Of a DNA stretch of 5,064 nucleotides, positions 1 to 5,064 are shown piece by piece. Each line of letters starts with the position of its first letter. Position 1 is the first letter of the stretch. Under the pieces are notes generated by a model. It saw only the letters and a program-made list of their open reading frames with translations. It made no database searches and was not told the DNA's origin. Source of the DNA: Spirochaetaceae bacterium (GTDB taxonomy: Bacteria > Spirochaetota > Spirochaetia > Sphaerochaetales > Sphaerochaetaceae); the NCBI GenBank assembly GCA_016649775.1, contig JAENWY010000161.1:1-5064 (forward strand), in the 5' to 3' direction. The translations under genes and the position numbers were made by a program.

Positions 1-189
1 AAGTCCATCTACTATCTGAGAAGAAGAGTCTTTTGAAATAATACCACAACTACCAAGCATAATTGCATGCGCAATACTACCTTTAATATCTTGTTCTACC
101 ATTCTCGCATCAAAATGCAAGGATGAATTAAAATCATTTGTTTCTTCAGCAATACTTTTAGAGAATCTTCCACTCCACATAGTTTTCAT
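1..189 (-). CDS. argH: Argininosuccinate lyase, N-terminal part (cut by left window edge)
   Basis: ArgH splits argininosuccinate into arginine and fumarate, the last step of arginine synthesis, as a cytoplasmic homotetramer of the fumarase/aspartase superfamily. I translated 63 codons from the ATG at 189 down to position 1, with no stop. The N-terminus carries family hallmarks: MWSGRF (residues 4-9), FNSSLHFD (20-27) and DIKGSIAHAIML (34-45), the conserved first substrate-binding region. Full-length family members are about 450-470 residues, so about 400 residues lie outside the window. I chose the ATG at 189 over the one at 180 because an AGGA site lies 7 nt upstream of it. It follows argG by 9 bp on the same strand, so co-transcription from the argG promoter is expected. 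The family assignment is firm; whether the rest of the gene is intact cannot be seen. Confidence 0.93.
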   Translation of the reverse strand, partial: MKTMWSGRFSKSIAEETNDFNSSLHFDARMVEQDIKGSIAHAIMLGSCGIISKDSSSQIVDGL

Positions 190-196
190 ATATAAA

Positions 197-200
197 TCCT
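197..200 (-). promoter_or_regulatory. argH ribosome binding site overlapping the argG stop codon
   Basis: On the minus strand the sequence reads CAATAGGATTTATATATG. The TAG stop of argG (199-201) shares its A and G with an AGGA Shine-Dalgarno core placed 7 nt before the argH ATG. This decides the argH start and suggests that ribosomes ending argG translation pass directly over the argH initiation site, a layout typical of coupled translation. The coupling is inferred, not shown. Confidence 0.65.
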
Positions 201-1431
201 ATTGTAAGTTATTTTTAATTTCCATTTGAGCCTTAACCTTAATTGGCAAGCCAAATAAACTGATAAATCCAGCACTATCATTTTGGTCATATACTTCATC
301 TTCATCAAATGTAGCAATATTTTCATCATATAATGAATATTTTGATTCAACACCTGCATTAATTATATTACCCTTGTAAAGGTTAAATTTAACTGTTCCG
401 GTAACAAATTCTTGTGTTTTGTCTACAAATGCATCTAATGACTCTCTTAAAACTGTGAACCAGGTACCATTATAAACGATATCAGCATATTTTTGTGCTA
501 CTAAATATTTATAATGTTGTGTTTCTTTAGATAATGTAATTGTTTCTAAAACTTCATGAGCTCTATAAAGAATAGTACCACCTGGAGTTTCATAAACACC
601 TCTTGATTTCATACCAACAAGTCTGTTTTCTACTAAATCACTAATACCAATACCATTAGCACCACCAACTTTATTAAGAGCTTCAACCATTTCTACACCA
701 TTTAGAGTTTTACCATCTAATTTTGTAGGAATACCTTTTTCAAAAGTTAATTCAATTTTAGTTGCTTTATCAGGAGCAGATTGTGGAGATACACCCAATT
801 CTAAGAAACCTTCTTTTTCATAATTTGGTTCGTTAGCAGGATTTTCTAAATCTAGACCTTCATGAGATAAATGCCAAAGGTTTTTATCTTTTGAATAAGA
901 AGTTTCTCTGTTAATCTTCAAAGGAATGTTATGATCTTCTGCATATTGAATTTCTTGATTTCTTGATTTAATTTCCCAAGTTCTCCAAGGAGCAATAATG
1001 GCAAGATTAGGGGCAAAAGCTTTAATTGCTAATTCAAATCTAACTTGATCATTACCTTTACCTGTACAACCATGACAAATAGCATCCGCTTCTTCTTCTT
1101 TAGCTATTTTTGCAAGTTCTTTACCAATTAAAGGTCTTGCGAAAGAAGTACCTAATAGATATTCCTGTTCATATTTAGCACCAGCTTTTAGAGTTGGATA
1201 AATATAATCCTGTACAAATTCTTCTTTCAAATCTAATATAATTAGCTTTGAAGCACCTGTTTTAAGAGCTTTCTCTTCTAAACCATCCAACTCTGTACCC
1301 TGTCCTACATCAGCGCTAACTGCTATGATTTCAGGATTATCATAATTTTCTTTTAACCAAGGTATGATAACAGAAGTATCTAAACCACCAGAATAAGCTA
1401 AAACTATCTTTTTAAATTTTTTATTTTGCAT
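199..1431 (-). CDS. argG: Argininosuccinate synthase
   Basis: ArgG joins citrulline and aspartate, using ATP cleaved to AMP and PPi, to give argininosuccinate. It is a cytoplasmic tetramer. The 410-residue product is full length for the family (about 400). The N-type ATP pyrophosphatase loop SGGLDTS is at residues 14-20. The second signature [14 protein letters not shown] is at 120-133. The citrulline/aspartate-site segments [10 protein letters not shown] (178-187), [19 protein letters not shown] (267-285) and the closing [17 protein letters not shown] (385-401) are all intact, so the enzyme should be active. The start ATG at 1431 is preceded by GGAGA about 9 nt upstream. A strong promoter lies about 30 bp further upstream, and argH follows 9 bp downstream. 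The 5' leader predicted from that promoter is only about 28 nt, too short for a T-box or riboswitch, so control should be at transcription initiation. Confidence 0.98.
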   Translation of the reverse strand: MQNKKFKKIVLAYSGGLDTSVIIPWLKENYDNPEIIAVSADVGQGTELDGLEEKALKTGASKLIILDLKEEFVQDYIYPTLKAGAKYEQEYLLGTSFARPLIGKELAKIAKEEEADAICHGCTGKGNDQVRFELAIKAFAPNLAIIAPWRTWEIKSRNQEIQYAEDHNIPLKINRETSYSKDKNLWHLSHEGLDLENPANEPNYEKEGFLELGVSPQSAPDKATKIELTFEKGIPTKLDGKTLNGVEMVEALNKVGGANGIGISDLVENRLVGMKSRGVYETPGGTILYRAHEVLETITLSKETQHYKYLVAQKYADIVYNGTWFTVLRESLDAFVDKTQEFVTGTVKFNLYKGNIINAGVESKYSLYDENIATFDEDEVYDQNDSAGFISLFGLPIKVKAQMEIKNNLQ

Positions 1432-1440
1432 TGTATTTTT

Positions 1441-1445
1441 TCTCC
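1441..1445 (-). promoter_or_regulatory. argG ribosome binding site
   Basis: The minus strand reads GGAGA followed by 9 nt (AAAAATACA-type A-rich spacer) and then the argG ATG. This is a normal Shine-Dalgarno match that supports the ATG at 1431 as the true start. Confidence 0.7.
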
Positions 1446-1465
1446 ATTAATTAATATTTATGCAA

Positions 1466-1494
1466 GTTATACAGTATTATATATTATTAGTCAA
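1466..1494 (-). promoter_or_regulatory. Predicted sigma-70/sigma-A promoter of argG-argH
   Basis: On the minus strand a -35 element TTGACT (forward 1489-1494) is separated by exactly 17 bp from a -10 element TATAAC (forward 1466-1471). Each matches consensus at five of six positions. Initiation would fall near 1459, leaving a leader of about 28 nt before the argG ATG. A palindrome (1495-1508) abuts the -35 element on its upstream side. A further TGTATA copy on the minus strand (forward TATACA, 1468-1473) overlaps the -10. This is a sequence-only prediction, but the match is unusually good for this AT-rich spacer. Confidence 0.72.
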
Positions 1495-1508
1495 TGTATA
1501 TTTATACA
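1495..1508. promoter_or_regulatory. Palindromic operator candidate (ArgR-type geometry) at the argG -35
   Basis: TGTATA-TT-TATACA is an inverted repeat with perfect 6-bp arms, directly adjoining the predicted -35 box of argG. Written as 5-bp halves it is TGTAT-N4-ATACA. This is the same spacing as the known ARG box (TGAAT-N4-ATTCA, bound by ArgR/AhrC hexamers), with one substitution per half. Position and geometry make arginine-dependent repression of argGH a reasonable inference. The regulator is not encoded in the window, and the motif is AT-rich, so another repressor is possible. Confidence 0.45.
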
Positions 1509-1550
1509 AAAATGTATTAATAATTTAAAAAATATTCATATTTACGATTA

Positions 1551-1572
1551 TATTCTGTATATATTCAGTATA
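1551..1572. repeat. Two tandem 11-bp repeats in the argG/Nudix spacer
   Basis: TATTCTGTATA (1551-1561) is followed directly by TATTCAGTATA (1562-1572), differing at one base. A third partial unit, TATTCAC, overlaps the end (1571-1577). The period of about 11 bp is one helical turn, so a protein bound to each copy would sit on the same DNA face. The right-hand copy also forms an inverted repeat with 1598-1606. The function is unknown; an operator array is the simplest reading. Confidence 0.5.
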
Positions 1573-1597
1573 TTCACATTCAAAATTATACAATAAG

Positions 1598-1615
1598 ACT
1601 GAATATTATTGCAAT
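1598..1615 (+). promoter_or_regulatory. ARG-box-like 18-bp site
   Basis: ACTGAATATTATTGCAAT agrees with the E. coli-type ARG consensus (wNTNAATwwwwATTNANw) at most fixed positions; the mismatches are T for A at position 12 and G for T at position 14. It also resembles the Bacillus AhrC form ending in TGCAAT. It lies about 130 bp upstream of the argG start, far from the argG promoter but overlapping the possible -35 of the Nudix gene. Such sites occur by chance in AT-rich DNA, so this is tentative. Confidence 0.35.
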
Positions 1616-1638
1616 GTTAAAATGTAAATACTTAAAAT
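1609..1638 (+). promoter_or_regulatory. Possible promoter of the Nudix gene
   Basis: TTGCAA (1609-1614) and TAAAAT (1633-1638) are separated by 18 bp, with four and five consensus matches. Initiation would be near 1645, giving a leader of about 60 nt. An alternative -10 (TATAAA, 1659-1664) has no good partner at the right distance. This is a weak prediction in very AT-rich sequence. Confidence 0.3.
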
Positions 1639-1704
1639 AGGTTATTTAGGTAATTAATTATAAATATCTAGTCAAAAAAGCCTTTGGTTGATATTCTTCT
1701 ATCT

Positions 1705-2097
1705 ATGAAAACATTGAATGTAGTTGCCGCAGTAATTGTAGAAAATAATAAGATTTTTAGTGCTCAACGCCCTAATAAAGGTGAAGTTGGGTTAAAGTGG
1801 GAATTTCCAGGTGGAAAAATAGAGAAAGGGGAAAATGATAAGGAGGCATTAGAGAGAGAAATCAAAGAAGAATTTGATACTCACCTAGAGGTTGGAAATA
1901 AAATTATTACTATTAAACATCAATATAGAGACTTTAATATTGTTATGAGTGGTTACTTTTGTAGTATAATTAGTGGTGATTTATTATTAAAAGAACATTT
2001 AGATTCTAAATGGCTGACACTAGAAAACATAAAGAGTGTTGATTGGGCACCAGCCGACGTTCCTATAGTAGATGAGGTTATAAAGTTGCTGTCTTAA
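1705..2097 (+). CDS. MutT-type Nudix hydrolase ((deoxy)nucleoside triphosphate pyrophosphohydrolase)
   Basis: Small Nudix enzymes of this type hydrolyse nucleoside triphosphates to the monophosphate and pyrophosphate, often clearing oxidised or non-canonical nucleotides such as 8-oxo-dGTP from the pool. The 130-residue product has the family length. MKTLNVVAAVI opens the fold, KWEFPGGKIEKGE (31-43) leads into the Nudix box, and the catalytic helix reads REIKEE with metal-binding Glu at about 52, 55 and 56. The C-terminal WAPADVPIV (114-122) is typical of the MutT/NudG group. The box Gly near its end is Asp (residue 58), a substitution I believe occurs in related proteins. The ATG at 1705 is chosen because family members begin with MK and then the VVAAVI strand. 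An in-frame TTG at 1684 would add seven non-conserved residues. No clear Shine-Dalgarno site precedes either start. The substrate (8-oxo-dGTP versus CTP-type pyrimidines) cannot be decided. Confidence 0.9.
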   Translation: MKTLNVVAAVIVENNKIFSAQRPNKGEVGLKWEFPGGKIEKGENDKEALEREIKEEFDTHLEVGNKIITIKHQYRDFNIVMSGYFCSIISGDLLLKEHLDSKWLTLENIKSVDWAPADVPIVDEVIKLLS

Positions 2098-2173
2098 TAT
2101 ATGCTATAATATTTTTAATATACCTGATTAATTAAATTTTCTAAAATTAATAATGAAAGTTTTAATAAACAAT

Positions 2174-2206
2174 AAGAGAGTAGTAATACTTCCCTCTTTT
2201 ATTTTA
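2174..2206 (+). terminator. Weak hairpin terminator between convergent genes
   Basis: A hairpin forms from AAGAG (2174-2178) paired with CTCTT (2194-2198). It encloses a second stem, AGTA/TACT, with loop GTAA and a 3-nt TCC bulge. The plus strand continues TTATTTTAT, a U-rich tail suited to ending the Nudix transcript. In the opposite direction the tail after the hairpin is only moderately T-rich, so it may also serve the receiver-GGDEF-EAL gene weakly. The stem is short and bulged, hence the modest confidence. Nothing else is visible in the 2098-2220 spacer. Confidence 0.4.
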
Positions 2207-2220
2207 TAAATACATTATGT

Positions 2221-3951
2221 TTATTCAATATTTGCTTTAGCTAGTTGCTCTGTATTAAGTCTTAATAATTTTACAAAGAGATCTTCATTAATAGGCCTTG
2301 AAAATAGAAATCCCTGGCCTACTTCACAACCAATGTCTCTTAAAAAATTCTCTTGCGCTTGAGTCTCAATACCTTCTGCTACTACTGGTAAATCTAATAA
2401 TTTATTCATATCAACAATTGATTTTAATATAATTGCAGCTCTTTCATTTGATTCTAATCCTTTTAAGAAAGTTAAATCAATTTTCAATACATCAAATACA
2501 AGGTCTTTTAGTATATTTAAAGAGGACAGTCCTGAACCAAAATCATCCATATGAACACTTAATCCAGATTCTTTAAACTTATTTACAACACTTTGAATTA
2601 ATTTTGGATCATTCATATATGAAGATTCTGTTATTTCAATGTTAATACAATCTGGTGTTAATCCATGTTTTTCTATTAAATCAAGTAATTCAATCCATAA
2701 TTTTTCTCTGTAAAAATTATTTCTTGATACATTTACTGAAACAGGAATCTTAGGCAAATCAGTTTTTCTCCATCTTGCAACTGCTTCACATGTTTTATCC
2801 CAAACATAATAATCTAATTGATGAATTAATCCATTATTTTCAAGAATTGGAATAAAAACTCCAGGACTCAATAGTCCATATTCAGGATGGTTCCATCTAA
2901 CTAAAGCTTCAGCTCCAACTATTCTTTGTGTTATTAGAGAGTATTTTGGTTGATAATAAATTATTATTTCACCATTTTCTATGGCAGCAGCTATACCTGA
3001 AATAACAGCTTGTTCAATTTTAATCCATTTATCAAAATTTTCATTGTAAATAACATAGGCTGCAGTATCATAGCTATTTTTAGATCTGCTTAAAGCATAT
3101 TCTGCTCTAGCACACATTTTATCTACAGGTAAAGTTAAATCATCTACTATATATACTCCATAACTGATACTTAAATTAATATCAATTTGATAGTTTTTTA
3201 AAAAATCATCAATTTTAATTAATAGGAATTTCAAATCATCCCTATGCTCATTAACAAGAGCAATAAAAGAATCAGCATCCCATCTAGCTATTATTGCATT
3301 TTTCCCTAGAGTTTGAACTAAAAAGAATGCAAAAGCTTTTAAAAGTTTATCACCTACATCTCTTCCGTAAATCTCATTGATAAGTTTAAAACGTGCAAAA
3401 TCAGATTTTATAATTGTGTATTTAATATTAGAAGAAGTTTTAAGAGCCTTAGGAGTAATCTCCAAGAAGGCCTTCTGATTGTATAATCCAGTTAAATCGT
3501 CAATATATTTCTTATTTCTAGAATCTTCAACAAGTAAATTAAGATTCTTATTTTCTATATTTAATTTTAGTATTTCATAATTTAGTATTGTTTCTTTAAT
3601 TTTGGGTAATATTTTTTTTGAATTATAAGGTTTTGGGAATATTGATGTTGCACCTAATTCAAGTGCTTTATATATATTATCTAAATTATCATCACTAGTG
3701 ATAACTAAAATTGGAATATCAAAACCTTTAATTTCATTAGCCCTTTTTATAAATTCAAATCCATCCATAACGGGCATTATCAAATCTAATAATATTAATG
3801 AAATATCATAATCTTTGTTTTTTATAATATCTAAAGCCTCTAAACCATTAGTTGCTTCAATTACAGAATAATTTGCACATAAGACAGGTGAAAGAACTTT
3901 TCTGTCAATTTCGTTATCTTCTACAACTAATATTGTATTGTTTTCTATCAT
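2221..3951 (-). CDS. Response regulator with receiver, degenerate GGDEF and intact EAL domains (predicted c-di-GMP phosphodiesterase)
   Basis: This is a 576-residue cytoplasmic protein with no membrane segment or signal peptide. Residues 1-122 are a receiver domain with acidic pocket E11/D12, phospho-acceptor D56 in LLDLIMP, T85 and K107 in PKPY. Residues 118-148 form a charged helix, probably a coiled-coil linker. A GGDEF domain starts at DDLTGLYNQKAF (151-162), but its signature is DADSF (225-229) and the RxxD inhibitory site is absent, so diguanylate cyclase activity is not expected. The EAL domain (about 313-565) keeps every catalytic motif: E348 (EALVRW), N407, E439 (EITES), D469-D470 (DDFGSG), K490, E526 (AEGIET) and Q546 (GQGF). 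It should therefore hydrolyse c-di-GMP to pGpG under control of receiver phosphorylation. The start ATG at 3951 has GAGGG 4 nt upstream (forward 3956-3960). No histidine kinase is adjacent, so the partner is unknown. Confidence 0.95.
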   Translation of the reverse strand: MIENNTILVVEDNEIDRKVLSPVLCANYSVIEATNGLEALDIIKNKDYDISLILLDLIMPVMDGFEFIKRANEIKGFDIPILVITSDDNLDNIYKALELGATSIFPKPYNSKKILPKIKETILNYEILKLNIENKNLNLLVEDSRNKKYIDDLTGLYNQKAFLEITPKALKTSSNIKYTIIKSDFARFKLINEIYGRDVGDKLLKAFAFFLVQTLGKNAIIARWDADSFIALVNEHRDDLKFLLIKIDDFLKNYQIDINLSISYGVYIVDDLTLPVDKMCARAEYALSRSKNSYDTAAYVIYNENFDKWIKIEQAVISGIAAAIENGEIIIYYQPKYSLITQRIVGAEALVRWNHPEYGLLSPGVFIPILENNGLIHQLDYYVWDKTCEAVARWRKTDLPKIPVSVNVSRNNFYREKLWIELLDLIEKHGLTPDCINIEITESSYMNDPKLIQSVVNKFKESGLSVHMDDFGSGLSSLNILKDLVFDVLKIDLTFLKGLESNERAAIILKSIVDMNKLLDLPVVAEGIETQAQENFLRDIGCEVGQGFLFSRPINEDLFVKLLRLNTEQLAKANIE

Positions 3952-3966
3952 TTTTCCCTCATTAAA

Positions 3967-3988
3967 CTTATTATTATTTTATAATAAG
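3967..3988. repeat. Perfect 8-bp inverted repeat over the -10 region of the EAL gene
   Basis: CTTATTAT (3967-3974) and ATAATAAG (3981-3988) are exact inverse complements around a 6-nt TATTTT centre. The right arm contains the predicted -10 element, and the left arm covers the likely transcription start. The site is placed where a repressor would block RNA polymerase, or where the 5' end of the mRNA could fold. All but the outer C/G pairs are A/T, so chance is not excluded. Confidence 0.4.
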
Positions 3989-4009
3989 TCTATTTTTCAT
4001 TTAAATCAA
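3981..4009 (-). promoter_or_regulatory. Predicted sigma-70/sigma-A promoter of the receiver-GGDEF-EAL gene
   Basis: The minus strand reads TTGATT (forward 4004-4009), 17 bp, then TATTAT (forward 3981-3986), with four and five consensus matches at ideal spacing. Initiation near 3974 leaves a leader of about 23 nt before the ATG, again too short for a c-di-GMP riboswitch. The -10 lies inside an 8-bp inverted repeat. Confidence 0.6.
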
Positions 4010-4051
4010 TAAGTATAACCTCTATTTTAATATTTTTTTGTATCTTATGTC

Positions 4052-4105
4052 AAAACTATCAAAAAAATACAAAAATTCAACTTTTAAATATTTTAACCAT
4101 TTTTT
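4052..4105. other. Helically phased A/T tracts (possible intrinsically bent DNA)
   Basis: Runs of four to seven A or T occur at 4052-4055, 4061-4067, 4071-4075, 4082-4085, 4091-4094 and 4100-4105. Their centres are 9-10.5 bp apart, so six tracts in a row are in phase with the DNA helix, which is known to curve DNA. They lie between the EAL-gene promoter and the helicase start and could act as an upstream promoter element or a nucleoid-protein site. In so AT-rich a spacer, part of this regularity may be coincidence. Confidence 0.35.
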
Positions 4106-4162
4106 AGTTTACATTTTTTAAATATATAACGCAAAAATGAATTATCTATATTAATAGTTAAT

Positions 4163-5064
4163 ATGGATATAGAAAAAATAATTAACGAAACAGCAAAAAA
4201 TAGATTTCATATAAATACTTTGAGACCAATTCAGAAAAAGATAATTACAAATATATTAACCAATGATAATGAGAAAAAAGCTAATTCTCTACTTGTTCTA
4301 TTACAAACAGGAGGAGGCAAAAGTTTATGTTTCTTACTACCCTCTTTACTGGTTGAAGGAATAACAATAATTGTATATCCATTATTGGCTCTTATGGGTG
4401 ATCAAAAGAAAAGGTTAGATTTAGTTCATATTAATTCAGTAATTATTGAAGGTGGTCAAAGTTATTCAGAAAGGAAAAAAAGATTTAAAGTTATTGAAGA
4501 TAAAAAAGCAAAAATAATTATTATTAATCCTGAAGTACTTTCAAATGAAGGTGTAATGAATCAACTTAGAAAATTTAATATATCCTTGTTTGTTATTGAT
4601 GAGGCACACACTATTTGTGAATGGGGATTGAGTTTTAGGCCTGCTTATTTAAATCTAGGCAGGCAAATTCAATCATTGCATGTAAAACAAATATTAGCTT
4701 TCACCGCTACGGCAAATAAACAAACTCTCAGAGCACTTTCAAAATATTTATTTTTCTACACAAAATACACAATTATTAGAGGTGGTGTTGATAGAAAAAA
4801 TATCATCTATCATAAAAGATTTACACTTTCTAAAAATAGAGAAATTGCCAATATTCTTCAAAATCCAAGTTGTAGGCCAGCTATTGTATTCACAAGAACG
4901 CGCAATAATACGAGAGAGCTTTATAAAAATTTCAATGATTATGGCTTTGATATTCCTACTTACTATTATCATGCAGGATTATCAAAACTTGAAAAACATA
5001 GAGTTGAAAGGGAGTTCTTCAATAGTAATGATGCAATATTATTTTCAACTATTGCATTTGGGCT
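4163..5064 (+). CDS. RecQ-family ATP-dependent DNA helicase, N-terminal part (cut by right window edge)
   Basis: RecQ helicases unwind DNA 3' to 5' with ATP in recombination and fork repair. I translated 300 codons plus two bases without a stop. Superfamily 2 motifs appear in RecQ order: motif 0 LRPIQ (20-24), motif I QTGGGKSLCF (48-57), Ia YPLLALMGDQ (72-81), and II DEAH at 146-149. DEAH is followed by the RecQ aromatic-rich loop ICEWGLSFRPAY (151-162). Motif III FTATA (180-184), IV PAIVFTRTRNNTRELY (239-254) and V YYHAGL...FSTIAFG (268-300) follow. Motif VI and any zinc-binding, winged-helix or HRDC domain lie beyond the window. The ATG at 4163 is the only plausible start: an in-frame TAA lies at 4127-4129 with no ATG, GTG or TTG codon between. 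No Shine-Dalgarno site or convincing promoter is seen. Whether this is the housekeeping RecQ or an accessory, defence-linked relative is open. Confidence 0.92.
   Translation, partial: MDIEKIINETAKNRFHINTLRPIQKKIITNILTNDNEKKANSLLVLLQTGGGKSLCFLLPSLLVEGITIIVYPLLALMGDQKKRLDLVHINSVIIEGGQSYSERKKRFKVIEDKKAKIIIINPEVLSNEGVMNQLRKFNISLFVIDEAHTICEWGLSFRPAYLNLGRQIQSLHVKQILAFTATANKQTLRALSKYLFFYTKYTIIRGGVDRKNIIYHKRFTLSKNREIANILQNPSCRPAIVFTRTRNNTRELYKNFNDYGFDIPTYYYHAGLSKLEKHRVEREFFNSNDAILFSTIAFG

Noticed and set aside
1432..1460. T-box or riboswitch leader for argG
   Set aside because: The predicted transcript leader is about 28 nt, far too short, and no T-box sequence is present.
1684..1704. TTG start adding seven residues to the Nudix protein
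   Set aside because: There is no Shine-Dalgarno site, and the added residues (MVDILLS) are not part of the MutT fold, whose members begin MK-x-x-x-VVAAVI. The ATG at 1705 fits better.
2153..2209. 18-codon reading frame (ATG to TAA) in the convergent spacer
   Set aside because: It is too short, has no ribosome binding site, and overlaps the hairpin terminator. Chance ATG in AT-rich DNA.
3952..4020. c-di-GMP riboswitch upstream of the EAL gene
   Set aside because: The leader after the predicted promoter is only about 23 nt and A/T-only. There is none of the GC-containing conserved core of class I or II riboswitches.
4137..4154. Five-codon upstream reading frame (MNYLY) before the helicase start
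   Set aside because: A leader-peptide role would need repeated regulatory codons or an attenuator hairpin, and neither is present.
4748..4972. 74-codon reading frame on the minus strand inside the helicase gene
   Set aside because: It lies wholly opposite a frame with clear RecQ motifs, and its translation shows no recognisable domain. It is a shadow of the coding strand.
1..5064. CRISPR array, tRNA/rRNA, insertion sequence or prophage
   Set aside because: I saw no regularly spaced long repeats, no cloverleaf-like GC-rich segments, no terminal inverted repeats with a transposase, and no phage genes.

Overview
The window is AT-rich bacterial chromosomal DNA with a standard genetic code. Arginine is mostly AGA and intergenic DNA is almost pure A/T. 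It holds three complete genes, two genes cut by the window edges, and two short divergent promoter regions. The organism cannot be fixed from sequence alone. The ArgG and ArgH sequences, the Shine-Dalgarno-type sites and the presence of a receiver-GGDEF-EAL protein fit a low-GC anaerobe. A clostridial Bacillota member is my first guess. A low-GC spirochaete is a real alternative, because the helicase motifs recall spirochaete RecQ proteins. No phage, transposon, CRISPR or RNA gene is visible.

Layout. Positions 1-1431 (minus strand) carry argG followed 9 bp later by the first 63 codons of argH: the last two steps of arginine synthesis in one transcription unit. Positions 1432-1704 are the divergent regulatory region between argG and a Nudix hydrolase gene. 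It contains a very good sigma-70-type promoter for argG, an ArgR-box-shaped palindrome touching its -35 element, and many copies of two short half-site motifs. Positions 1705-2097 (plus strand) encode a 130-residue MutT-type Nudix hydrolase. It ends in a short convergent spacer with a weak hairpin terminator. Positions 2221-3951 (minus strand) encode a receiver-GGDEF-EAL protein whose cyclase site is destroyed and whose phosphodiesterase site is intact. Positions 3952-4162 form a second divergent spacer with a good promoter for that gene and regularly spaced A/T tracts. From 4163 to the right edge runs the N-terminal 300 residues of a RecQ-family helicase.

How the genes relate. Only argG and argH clearly work together (citrulline + aspartate to argininosuccinate, then to arginine + fumarate). 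The Nudix gene (nucleotide-pool sanitation), the c-di-GMP phosphodiesterase (signalling) and the helicase (DNA repair) look like independent chromosomal neighbours. No new multi-gene system can be demonstrated here. The best leads are the operator-like repeats upstream of argG, the degenerate-GGDEF/intact-EAL protein, and the truncated helicase, whose right-hand neighbours are unseen.
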